From Cornus controversa (Eukaryota > Streptophyta > Magnoliopsida > Cornales > Cornaceae): a stretch of 64,000 nucleotides of DNA. The stretch is taken from assembly GCA_026545225.1 (NCBI GenBank), contig CM048851.1, forward strand, positions 32,425,956 through 32,489,955. The letters are read 5' to 3'. Made by a program: the position numbers and the translations under genes. A model generated the notes under the pieces. That model did no database searches, was not told the DNA's origin, and worked only from the letters and a program-made list of their open reading frames with translations. Positions 32,750 through 43,388 of the stretch are shown piece after piece. Each line of letters opens with the position of its first letter. Positions within the stretch are counted from its first letter, which is position 1.

Positions 32750-35700
32750 ATGATTATTTGTAAACTCAACATTTCATTTCCTTTGGTAGAGATCGCATTG
32801 CACTATGGATTACTTCTAACATTTCAAAGAAGGGACTGTGACTATCACCGAAAAAGAAGTGACCTAATTGAGAAAAGGACAACTTTTGACATCCACAAAC
32901 CTCTTATAGGGCCGTATACTTTAGAGGTTCCCCGCCCAGATAATTCTCTCCATCCAACTTGGTAGTCAAGTGAATTTCCTTACGAGCTTTCAAACATGGG
33001 TCCAACGGAGGATCTAGAAATGACTTCAACTCCTCAGGCATTGACATTGCAGTCTTCTCATCATGATAGATCAGTGGATGTAGTAGACCAATTTCAACTA
33101 CTAGGACACAAAATGCAGTCCCAAGAAGCGAAGTGGAACACGTCGTTCAAGTTTGTGGGAGATTTATCCTTTGTGAATGGTTAGTGGGAATGGTTAGAGG
33201 ATATCTTGGGCTGCCATCAAAATTTCCTTAAGAAGATGAGGTTGTGTGATGCTATTTATGCCTCGCTTTTCTCATATGATCGTCATGGAAATGTTCTCAA
33301 AGCATTTTTGGAGTCTTGGTGCCCTTCGACTAACACACTCCATACTTATATTGGAAAATTATTTATTTCCCTTTGGGATTTTTACAAGATAGGTGGCCTT
33401 CCATTTGATAGAATGTTCTACGATGAAGTTGTTCGTAGTGCAGAGGAGTTTTCTAAAATTGGAGGTGATGGAAAGCCATTTCTTCCATCGAGCTGTCAAT
33501 ATTTGTTTCTAGCATTCCATCGCCTTTGTAAGAGGGACAAGGGAAAGCCTTTTGTGAGAATCCATGATTGGGTGACCTTTTGGTTTAAGGGTCCCACAAA
33601 ATATAACAAACCTCTTAGAAAAAAGACAAGGAACAAGACTCAACGACCCAGAGAGACACACAACCCTATTGGAATCATTGGTCCTATCCAAAAAAGATCA
33701 TCCCAAGGAGAAGGGGTTTTTGCTTATCTTGAAGTGGGAAAAGAAGCTCAAGAAAAGACATATTTGGCTACTTTCTTAGCTTGTTGGTTAAACTGATTCA
33801 TCCTACCAGCTGTACCTGGTGGCATGATTCGTTCAGGGGTATTCTAAATTGTGAGTATGGTGGCACATGGGGATAAATTTTGCCTTTCTATCCCCGTTTT
33901 GGCAAGTATATACCAAGGTTTGAATGAGATCGCTTCATCTTTCGAGCATGGGAGCATCATTGTGGTATTCCTTATCCACTATGTCTATGAATGGTTAGGT
34001 GAATATTTTAAAATGCATTTTCATTCGGATATTCAACTCTCACCTTATATGGTTAAATATTCTGGGGAAGCATCAGCGAAAAACTTTGACAAGTCTGAGG
34101 CACAATCCTTGATTAAATCATGTGGGGGTGTGGTTATGCATCATTTAGCTATGAAAATTTAACAAAGAAAACTCCTAGTTGATGATGATAAGATTTCTAT
34201 TCCAGATTTTTAGTATTTTGCTAGCCTTCGCTTTGGTTATTTGACCTTACTAAAAGGAGGCACCCATGTTATAGAACCTTACAATCCCCACAGATTCAGT
34301 AGACATTTTGGATTTCATCAAGACCTCCCTGGAAAATTGAAACATGATATATGGACCAGTAGTTTGGCTGATGTTTTGGATATCATTCACTCAGTATAAG
34401 ACTCGATCGTCAATAGTAATTCGTGACTGTATAAATCTCAAATATTTTTTAGTTACCAAAGCCTATAACGCTTGGTGGTCTAAGGTACACAAAGATTCAT
34501 ACGTTGAGAAGTCAAAAACTTCAAGGCCCAATAAACGTCATGCATCTCCTAATGGCAAGCCAAACAAGTGTAAAAGAGGTATGATTGATGAGCACACGAT
34601 AGATGAGTCTGTTAAGCAAATCTCAAATGCTGCCTCTGAATCTCGTACTGGTGAAACTGTTCCTCATAACTTACCGCGACGTCTTCGAACCATGGTGACT
34701 AGAATTGAAGGAATGAGAGGTGATGATGATCGCAATTGGAAACATGCAGTGGATGATGTAGATCACACTTCCTTAGCAGAGAACATCCTCCCTGATTTTG
34801 TGGACTACTTCGATGGGGTTCCTAGTGGTTTAATGCCATTTCAGATTGTAAACCAACAAGTTCCCCTTTTTATTTATTTATTATTATTTTTTTAGTTGCT
34901 CCTTTAACTTATGACATTATTTTTTGAAGGTTAATGATGATGAAATTATGGTAAATGAGGCTAATCTTGCTGGAAAGTATTTTGCTAGTAAGGAGTCTGT
35001 CCAAGGGCCTTCCTCTTTGGAGTTGGCAATCATAAAAGAGAGCACTCCATATTCTTTAGAAAATGTCACATATTCCCTTCACAATCTTGGAAAAGCATTG
35101 ATAGACCTTCATCTTCACGATTCTTCTACCGGACATGGGATTCAAGATCAGGCAGATGAGAAGACAGTAGTAGAGAATGTGATACCCCAAGTGAATATTC
35201 AAGAATCACACCAAGCCACATTTTCTGAGGCACCTACCTATGATGTGATGAGTGTGATTTCTAGAATCAGACATCAATCGTCCTTAGCATTGGAAAACAA
35301 CCTCAAAAGGATGCTGAAGAGGACGGAGTTTTCTAAAGCTCCATTACTTAGATCAAGAGTTAGAGAACTTTTTGATGAGATTTCCTGACTTCCCATAGAC
35401 TGTTCTGAATTTCAGGAGAGGGTTAACTCATATTTATAGAGTGCAGAAGAATACAATGATGTTAAGTCGAGGTATACCCATGCCTTGACTGAAGAAGTAA
35501 ACTCCCAACACTTAGATCACATTGACTCACACCTTAACGAGGCCCTTCTTCAAATAGCACAGATGTGGCACATGTTCAGAAACTCCAAGCAGATCTTCTC
35601 AACGATACAAAGGAGTTAGAGATTTTACTTATTCAAATTGAGAAGCATGAGGTTTTAATTTTGGAGGCTAATTCACGAATCTCTTAGAGGAAAGATGTCA

Positions 35701-35840
35701 TTGTTAGCATCAAAAATAAAAAGAATGCAATTGAAGAGATTCCTATCATCCCTGATCGTGATCATGGTGTTGTAAGCACTTTAGAGAAGTTATTGAAGAA
35801 AGAGGAAGAGGAGATCCTAGAGTTACATTGGTTATCTTAA
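32750..35840 (+). pseudogene. Plant mobile domain (PMD) protein, antisense gene of the Tat element
   Basis: Frame 2 from about 32830 gives FDIHKPLIGPYTLEVPRPD, then (33206-33796) LRCDAI-like helices, FLESWCPSTNTLHTYIGKL, SLWDFYKIGGLPFDRMFYDE and SSCQYLFLAFHRLCK. This is the PMD (aminotransferase-like, PF10536-type) core, with the family's W-x-x-x-TNT and LWD-x-x-x-x-GLP signatures. 33851-34162 continues (MVAHGDKFCLSIPVLASIYQ, HYVYEWLGEYF). The frame shifts near 34340, giving YNAWWSKVHKDSY and a basic segment (SRPNKRHASPNGKPNKCKR). An intron lies at 34860-34929 (gt...gaag), after which VNDDEIM continues in frame 1 to an acidic and coiled-coil tail ending near 35840. At least six stops and one frameshift make it inactive. 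PMD proteins of plants are linked to transposon silencing (MAIN/MAIL) and recur in Tat elements as antisense ORFs; their role there is unknown. Confidence 0.82.
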
Positions 35841-36189
35841 TTTCTCTCTTTCATATATTGTTTTGTTATTAATGATGATTTTATGTTATGCATTCAACAA
35901 ACTCTTGCAGAATTGTCATGTCTTCCATTTTAATAATAAAATAACCAATTTTTTTTTACAAGACAAAGAGTTTTATTTATTTAGCCGTTCACCTTTTATA
36001 CTCTTGTGGGCCAGGAGTAATATTAACATAATTTTTTTTTGTGGATGACTGGACTTGGAACAAACTCCCAAGCTGCCTACGTACCCCTTAACAGGGATCA
36101 AGTCACTTGTGTAGTTCGAAAAAAGAAAATAAAACATTTTTTTGGGGGCCATACACAGTTTTAGCTCATGTAGGCCAGGAGCAATCATT
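35841..36189. other. Spacer between convergent PMD and pol genes
   Basis: The two genes converge here. The 'gctgcctacgtacccctta' segment (36074-36092) and the repeated '(t/a)ggccaggag(t/c)aa' words (36009-36019 and 36173-36184) belong to the conserved 3' flank of pol in this lineage. Both transcripts would have to terminate within this 350 bp. Confidence 0.4.
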
Positions 36190-37290
36190 CTATTATTTAT
36201 GGGTAGCATCGCTTTAGAAATTTGGCATTAATGGGTCCAACTCTAACCCCATCTTCATCAACAATTTTGTAGGCGCGATTGGTGTAGACTTCTCGCACCA
36301 CATATGGTCAATCCCATTTGGATGTAAATTTGTTACCCATACGATGGATGGTGATAATGGGCCTTCGCACAACAAGCACCAAGTCACCAACTTGAAAGGA
36401 TCGAGGATGAAATTTTTTTTTGAAGGCACTTGAGAGTCGAGCTTAGTAACACTCCAACTGCTGTTGAGCCTCAAGTCTTCTTTCATCCAATGCCTCCAAC
36501 TCTTGAAGACACAATTTGGCATTTTCTTTATTTTTTAGTCCTTGTATGGCAATCATCAAAGAAGAAATTTGTTACTCAAGTGGGAGAACTACTTCGACAC
36601 CATAAACTAGAGAATACGGTGTTCCTTGGGTTGGAGTACGATATATTGTTTGATATGCCCAAAGAGCCACTCCCATTCTTTCATGCCAGTCCTTTTTAGA
36701 TTTAGAGACTACCTTTTTTAGTAAATTACAAAGAGTTTTATTGAAAGCTTCTACTTATCCATTTGTTGGCGTATTGTACATTGAAGACTTATGTTGCTTG
36801 AAAGCAAATCTTTCACATAAATTGGTCACCAGACTATTTTTGAAGGCTAATCTATTGTCAGTTATGATGTGACGAGGAACACTATATCGAAAGATAATGT
36901 TTCCTTTTATGAAGTCCACCACTGTCTCTTTTTTCACTTCCTTGATTGAGATTGCTTCAGCCCACTTTGAAAAATAATCGGTTGCTGCAAGGATAAATAA
37001 ATGACCTTTAGAAGATTTCAAGAAAGGTTTAACTACGTCTAGTCCCCATACATCAAATGGCCAGGACAAAATTGTAGGGTGCAACACCTTAGGTGGCTGG
37101 TGTATGAAATTGGCATAGAATTGACAGGCCTAACATCTTTTAGTGTAATTCATGCAATCTTTAACTATGGTTGGCCAACAGTATCCCATCCTCTTTACTC
37201 GAAAATGAAGCTTAAGACCTGATTGACGAGCCCCACAGACCTTTGAATGTGCTTCTTCCATTGCATGAGTTGCTTATTCTTCTTCCAGAT
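36190..37290 (-). pseudogene. Tat integrase
   Basis: 3' end of pol. From about 37270 the HHCC zinc domain can be followed (EEAHSKVCGAR, LKLHFRVKRMGYCWPT, DCMNY, RC then a stop, ACQFY). The catalytic core at 36755-37087 shows the first Asp in WGLDVV, the second in IITDN, and the Glu in the NG-stop-VEAFNKTL stretch just past the in-frame TAA at 36755. The C-terminal part follows (ALWAYQTIYRTPTQGTPYSLVYG, then further broken pieces to about 36190). Stops in the zinc finger and core inactivate it. It converges with the antisense PMD gene. Confidence 0.88.
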
Positions 37291-37669
37291 AATAAGGGAA
37301 AAGACCTTCGCATGAACGTCAAAATAATGTATCTTTGTAAAAGATGAATCGAGGAGCTATTTGATGTATCTTAGTTCTGTGACGAGGGTCTTCAGGAAGC
37401 TTCCCATGTTCCAAGTAATTGATGATGGGTTGTCTCCAGTCTTCGGTCTCAACAATCAAAACAAATATTGCATTTATTTCTTCTAATTAGCCTTCGAGAA
37501 ACTGTGGTAGTACCCATCGTTGACATACTGGAACGGTAATTGCCTCATCCTCCCCTAATGCCATTGTGGTTTCCAAGTTAGCTAATGCATCTGCCAAACG
37601 ATTTTCTTCCATTGGAATATGTTCAAAAACAATGCTATCAAACCTACTAAGCATACTAAAAATATGGGA

Positions 37670-37927
37670 TCAAGTTATCTTTCTTGCTTCGTAATCCTTG
37701 AGAAGTTGGCTGATCACTAACTTAGAATCTCCATAAATTCCAATGTCTGAAATTTTCATTTTATTTGCCATTTGAAGACTAATTATCAGAGCTTGATATT
37801 CGGCAATATTATTTGAACAATTTTTTAGAAATGAACATGCGTATGGAAAAATTTGCCTTTGTGGAGAGACAAATACCATGCCTGCCCCAACTCCTTTAGA
37901 ACGTGCCGCACCATCAAAAAACATCAC
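37670..37927 (-). pseudogene. Second (archaeal-type) RNase H of Tat pol
   Basis: Residues MMFFDGAARSKGVGAG hold the first catalytic Asp, NNIAEYQALIISLQ the Glu, and IYGDSKLVISQL the second Asp, so the visible catalytic residues are kept. A duplicated RNase H between the first RNase H and integrase is the defining feature of the Tat lineage. The stretch 37290-37670 links it to integrase and carries stops. Confidence 0.9.
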
Positions 37928-38050
37928 CTATAGGGGAAGGATATCAATAAGGAACACCTCCTCATCAGGAAAGTCCTCTAAAATTTTTCAATTGATTGGT
38001 ATGGGATGGTTAGCTAAGAAATTAGTAAGGGCTTGTCCTTTGACTGCTTT

Positions 38051-39235
38051 TTACAGAATAGACAAGGATTTGAATTCATTGAACAAAATCAACAATCTTA
38101 CAAGTCGCCCAGAAAGAATAGGTCTTGACATGACATATTTGAGAGGGTCTACTTTTGCAACCACATGGACTGTGTGAGCCAAAAAATAATGTCTCAATTT
38201 TTGGGAAATGAAAACTAATGCAAGAGAAGTCTTCTCAATCGAAGGGTACTTGAACTCTTTCATGGTTAGTCTCCTACTCAAATCGTATAGAGGTTTTTGC
38301 TTGTTCTCCTCATTGTTTTGTGCCAGAAGAGCCCTGAGCGATTCTTCTTGAGCAGTAATGTATAGTATAAGTGCTTTTCGAGGGATAAGAGCTCCCAACA
38401 TCGGGTGGTTAAACAAGTATTTCTTGATGTTGTCCAAAGCATTTTGGCAAATTTGGTCCCATATGAACGGAGCATCTTTCTTCATAAGTCGGCTAAATAG
38501 TTGACATCGTCTAGCCAAATTTGAAATGAACCGACGAATGAAAGCAAGTTAGCTTTGAAGACTTCGCAATTCACGTAGATTTTTAGGTGGTGCCATTTTT
38601 TTGAATGGCATCAATCTTTGATGGGTCGACTTCAATGCCATGATGCTAAACAATATATCTAAGGAACTTTTCTGATGTGACACCAAATGCACATTTGAGT
38701 GGATTAATCTTTAGTTGGAATTTTCTTAATCATTCAAAAACTATGCAAAGATCTTCGAGACGAGTCATTCTTTCCTTGGTTTTAACAACCAAGTCATCAA
38801 CATAGCATTCTAAGATTTTATGAAGCATGTCATCAAAAATCTTTTGCATGGCCCACTGGTAAGTAGCACCGGCATTCTTAAGTCCAAAAGGCATAACCTT
38901 GTAGTAATAAATCCCCTTTGGAGTACGGAACATAGTTAACTCTTCATCTTTTGGCGACATTCTTATCTGATTGTAGCTAGAGAAGCAATTCATGAACGAA
39001 AGAGCCTCATGTCCTGTTGTTACATCCACCATGAGTTCAGCCACAGGAATAGGGAAGTCATCTTTTGGGCATATAGAGTTTAGGTCACGGAAGTCCACAC
39101 AAACTCGTATTTATCCATTTTTCTTTTTAACAAGGACAATACTTGAAATCAATGTTGGATATTTAATTTCTCGGATAAAGCCTGCATCAATTAGTTTGTT
39201 AATTTCTTCTTCAATCTTTGGGATAAGAACAGACT
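38051..39235 (-). pseudogene. Tat reverse transcriptase and first RNase H
   Basis: RT starts near 39235 (EEEINKLIDAGFIREIKYP), with VDFRDLNSICPKDDFP, SFMNCFSSYNQIRM, FRTPKGIYYYKVMPFGLKNAGATYQ and the catalytic YVDDLVVK box (YVDD at residues 99-102 of the frame starting 39098). The first catalytic Asp, normally in FMDxFSxYNQI, is Asn here (residue 37). Past a stop at 38730 come LKINPLKCAFGV and, after frame breaks, the RNase H connection (38051-38518): FIWDQICQNALDNIKKYL, LILYITAQEESL, LYDLSRRLTMKEFKYPSIEKTSLAL, LRHYFLAHTVHV. Stops and the Asn make it inactive. Confidence 0.93.
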
Positions 39236-39245
39236 TGAAGAAACA

Positions 39246-40553
39246 TTAAGATTGCTTGATTGGACGTGTGCCATGCTTAACCGCGAGGTTATGGACTACA
39301 ATCTTTGGCTCAAGACCCGACATTTCTTTGTAAGTCCAGGCAAAGATGTCTCTATATTCAGATAATAATTCGACATATTCTTTTTCCTTTGAAGGGCTTA
39401 AAAGTGCACTGACGAAAATTGGTTTAGACTCTTCAGACGAACTCAAGTTTATTTCCTTAAGTTGATCAACTTTATATTGCCCCCCGTTTTCAAGTGTTGG
39501 AGGTGCTTCCCTGACTTCTTCATCTTGTGAATCAGAATCCAAATCTTCTTCCTCCACTATGATATGGTGTAAAATAGCATAAATCATTTCATTTATAACC
39601 TTTGTTTGGTCTTCTTGGTTAGAATGCCCCATGCATATGATAGTTCGTCTTTTGACTTTTAGTACTTCATCAATGTTAACTTCTAAATCCACTTTACGCT
39701 TCATTCATGATGGAATTAGGCTTCGAACATCATCATCCTTCTCTGATTTGAGCTCAATATTTTCTTAACTTACCTCATTACTTCTTTCCTCAGGTGTGGA
39801 GCTTGTGCCTTTAATCTGAGAAAATACAGAGTTTTGTGGCTGAGAATTTAGAACTTCTCTATTTTTAGTAGGGGTATCTAACCTACTGAATACTGAAGCC
39901 CAGGGAGAATGGTTGGTATGAGGAGATGATCTATTTGTTTGACCAGGCATATTCAACCTTTCAAATACCAAAGTATGGGGACTTGGGGCTCCGATCCGAT
40001 CAAAGACTGAAGTCCATAAAGCAGGTACTTGGTCCTCATTCTCTTCAACTTCTTCAACACTAATATATTATGTAATTTCTTGCTTTTTCTTTCTTCTTAT
40101 AGAGACTCAGATAGGCTCAGTTGGTGTGAATTAGGCCAGTTTTAGGCAAACTAATTTTATACCCTTGTTGACGCAACTTCTTTCGCGTTTCATTAAAGCC
40201 ATGCACTTTCTCACCCGTGACTTCGAGATTGAGTTGCCCAAGTCTTGTTGGATTTTCAAAGTCATATCTTGAATTACCAAGAGCTTATATGCATATAGAT
40301 CGAATCCTTCTTTAGTTCTTTGATGAGGGAGCGATTTTTGTTTCGTTAAGTCATGAGAGCCAATGACAAATCCCTTCAGTAGCAATTTGGTAATTCTAAA
40401 CTTCTCTAACTTCATGACAGAAATTATAAAATCCTCATTAAGTACATGCATAACATTTTCTACTATAGCATGAGTGGGTTTCGCCTTTATTTCCTTTGTC
40501 TCGTCAAGCTCAAAAAATGGTGACTGTCCCTCTTTTCTCTGAGACTTTGGCAC
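39246..40553 (-). pseudogene. Pol linker between protease and RT
   Basis: Two open stretches (40131-40553 and 39246-39704) encode the poorly conserved spacer. The latter is acidic (EEEDLDSDSQDEE) and ends with SEYRDIFAWTYKEMSGLEP, the block that precedes RT in Tat/Athila pol. The segment 39704-40131 holds broken repeats of 'VFxRLxxP' type (39880-39990). There is no catalytic domain. Confidence 0.75.
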
Positions 40554-40981
40554 ATACTAGAAAAATATGATTCCACCTCAGTGAATGGCTTATCATCTGC
40601 AAACACAACCTTCATGCCATTCTTGTAAAATTTGAAACATTGATCCAATGTGGAAGGGACTATGCCATTTCCATGGACCCAAGATCTCCCTAGCAACAAG
40701 TTGTAAGAGGTCTTTGCATCAGTGACATAGAATAGAGTTTCAGCATTTAACTCCCCGATGGTGAGGTGGACCCAAATCATTCTGATTGCTCTCTGCCTTC
40801 CTTTATTAAAGCTTTGAATAATTAGACGATTTTGAGCCAACTCATCAACCGTGATGCCAAGATTCTTCATAGTAGATTTTGGCATGATGTTCACTATAGA
40901 TCCTCCATCAATGAGGATCCGAGTGGCTTTCTGTTCCCTAATATATCCAAAAATAAAGAGTGGTCGATTATGTGGCTTCAA
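40487..40981 (-). pseudogene. Tat aspartic protease
   Basis: Retropepsin-like protease that would cleave the polyprotein. The frame from 40981 reads HNRPLFIFGYIREQKATRIL, then IDGGSIVNIMPKSTMKNLGI. The catalytic motif is D-G-G-S (Asp25), instead of the commoner D-S/T-G-S but usual in this lineage. Family blocks follow: IGELNAETLFYVTDAKTSYN and LLGRSWVHGNGIVPSTLDQC. The domain itself is open; upstream and downstream stops separate it from gag and RT. Confidence 0.88.
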
Positions 40982-41379
40982 CCCTAGTTGAAGATCTTAA
41001 TCAGTAAAAGTGATTGCTGCATAACAAGAGGCACAAGTCACAGTAGGGACTTGCTCATCATTACCTTCCAGGGCTTGAGATTCCTCTTCAGAATCTTCTT
41101 CTCCACTCTGCCAGTCAGTTTCAGCAATAGTTACTGTGTAAACAGTCTGAATTTGATCATCGCTAAAATATCCAGTTGGAAAGAAATCTCGTAAAGCAGC
41201 GAGTTTGCGAGAATTATTGTTTGAAAATTCATCTACTTGGTCATTTTCAATGATTGTCTGTCTCTTCTGAGCTATTTTTTTAGGGTGACAATGTTAATGT
41301 TTCTCTTTTCTTTGCCCCCTGTTGGAATGAGCAAGTTGCATCATAGTATATTATTTTCCTTGCTTCTTTCTCGTCACAA

Positions 41380-43305
41380 GAGTCCATCATTCTTCTTCTT
41401 GTCTAGATAGCTCTGTATGTGGCACTGGGATAATTATTAGATCTAATGAACCAAACTGGATAATCTTGGTACCGGTCAAGTTGAGAAATTCAGATGTAAC
41501 GGTAGCGTGATTTAATTCGGCCGTTTCATCACCGTTCAAAAGAATCTTCCCTTGTTTTGCCAAAGTCATAACCTATTCTTTGAATATGAAGCACTTACGG
41601 TAATACTTGCAGTATTTTGGATCATGCACTTATCCCATCTCCTCCGGGCATTTACATTATGGGAGTTCAATTATTTTCTTTTTGAGCAAAAATTCTAATA
41701 TACCAAGTACATTGGAGTCTGGGAATGGGTACTTCTTTTTCTCCAACTCCTTGAGTGTGGGATGAGGTTTTTCTTTCTCTTGAAATTTGCTTATCCTGCC
41801 CTCCTCTTTATTCTTTTCTTTAGCAATGATCTTCAATGGTACAGCCGTGACAGCCATAGTCTCTTTAGAGACCTTCTTCAATAGCTTATCGTCTTTCTTT
41901 CTTCCTTCTTATCCTTATGTTGCTCCAAGACAGAAGGGTTCTTTCCACCATGGGCGTTGATGCTAATTTCCATGTCATGTGCACGTGTAGCCAGCTCTTC
42001 AAAGGAATGAGGTTTGATACCTTGAAGGATATAGATGAGTCCCCAATGTATACCCTGCATGCACATCTCGACACCAAAAATTTATGAGAGTCGGTCCTTG
42101 CAGTCTAAACAGAGCGCACGCCACCTGTTAATATAATCTGTAACAGGTTCATCCTTCCATTGTTTAGTATTAGTGAGTTCTATCATGTTCACGGTACGAT
42201 GAGTACTGTAAAAGTGATTTAAGAACTCTCACTCCATCTACTCCCAACTATCGATTGACTTAGCCTCCAAGTCAGTGTACCAATCGAATGCATTTCCTTT
42301 AAGGAATGGACAAACTGTTTTACCAAAAGATCACCCTCAATTCTGGCATTATTGCAAGTTTCGACAAAATAAGCGATGTGTTGTTTAGGGTTACCCTTTC
42401 TATCGAATTGTTGAAGCTTGGAGGTTGATACCCAGTTGGTATCCTCCGTCTTATGTAAGACTTTGAATACATGAGCGAGCTTTGAGAAATATCACATACT
42501 GTGACCTGATCTTGTTAGTGATCATGTCTTAAAGTTGTTGAACAGACAACGAAGTGATAGAGGGAGCAAAATTGGGATGATTTGCCCTTTGCTCGAACGC
42601 GCTTACATGGTGAGCCTTGTTTGTCATGGCCCTTGTGGTGTGAAACTGCGAGGGTGTGAGAGTTCTTGACTTGACTCCTTAGATTTCTAAGCTTCCAACC
42701 TATTCATGAGGGAAGCAATCTGCAAGTCTTTTTCTTCAACGGTTTTAGTGAGCTTTTCAATAGCACGAGTCATGGTCGCAAGTTGTTCCTCTAGTATGTT
42801 GTATTAGTCTCATAACTTGCATATTGGTTGATTGTGATTGCGTCTAGGAATCTAAGTACCTTGGAGAAATCAACTCTCTCGAAGATCCAGGGGAGGAACC
42901 TGAGCGCGATCCCGTACTCGAATTAGAATCTGACATATAACGAGATGAGCGTGGTGACATGTCTTTCAGAAAAGAGCCTTCAAAAATTGGAGAAACTTCT
43001 TCAAGAATTGTGGTGTTGAAGTTCATCATCGTCAAGGACTTGAGAGTGATAAATGGTTGATGAGTTTTTGCACTTGCAGGCTTGGTCGAGTTGATATCCT
43101 CTCAGCTTTGTTTCTGTACTAGAGAAGTAGTTGCTTTTGTTTTGCTGCGAGTTGTTGGTCTAGTAGAGGTGCTGCTACCACTTGATGGAACTATAACATT
43201 CTTAGTGTCCTTCTTAACAGGAGAGTTGTTGATTATTGCAACCGCAACATTCTTAACAACACTCTTTGAGCCTTGACCGAGTTGAACCTTCTTGGAGGCC
43301 ATCAA
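41380..43305 (-). pseudogene. Tat gag
   Basis: Starts at the Met at 43305 (MASKKVQLGQGSKSVVKNV), with a Ser/Thr-rich, disordered N-terminus (SSGSSTSTRPTTRSKTKATT) and a second Ser-rich stretch (42844-43035). The capsid domain lies at about 42320-42090: FLKGNAFDWYTDLEAKSIDS, NHFYSTHRTVNMIELTNTKQ, WKDEPVTDYINRWRALCLDC. It is followed by GIHWGLIYILQGIKPHSFEE and LATRAHDMEISI (41878-42066), then a Lys-rich segment (41657-41881) and a Cys/His stretch (CKCPEEMG, about 41645) with NHATVTSEF near 41500. Several stops and shifts are present. The order and motifs are those of gypsy gag proteins common in eudicot Tat elements. Confidence 0.88.
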
Positions 43306-43362
43306 TGCAAGTGAAAAATATTATTGACAAATTGATTAAGGAGATAGAGATGAGAGGCAGAG

Positions 43363-43382
43363 AGGTCCCATTGGGCGTGGCA
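43363..43382 (-). other. Primer binding site, tRNA-Arg-like
   Basis: Minus strand 'tgccacgcccaatgggacct', 6 bp after the LTR, resembles the tRNA-Arg complement 'tggcgactccactggggac' used by Ogre/Tat elements, with several changes. Confidence 0.6.
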
Positions 43383-43388
43383 AAAATT

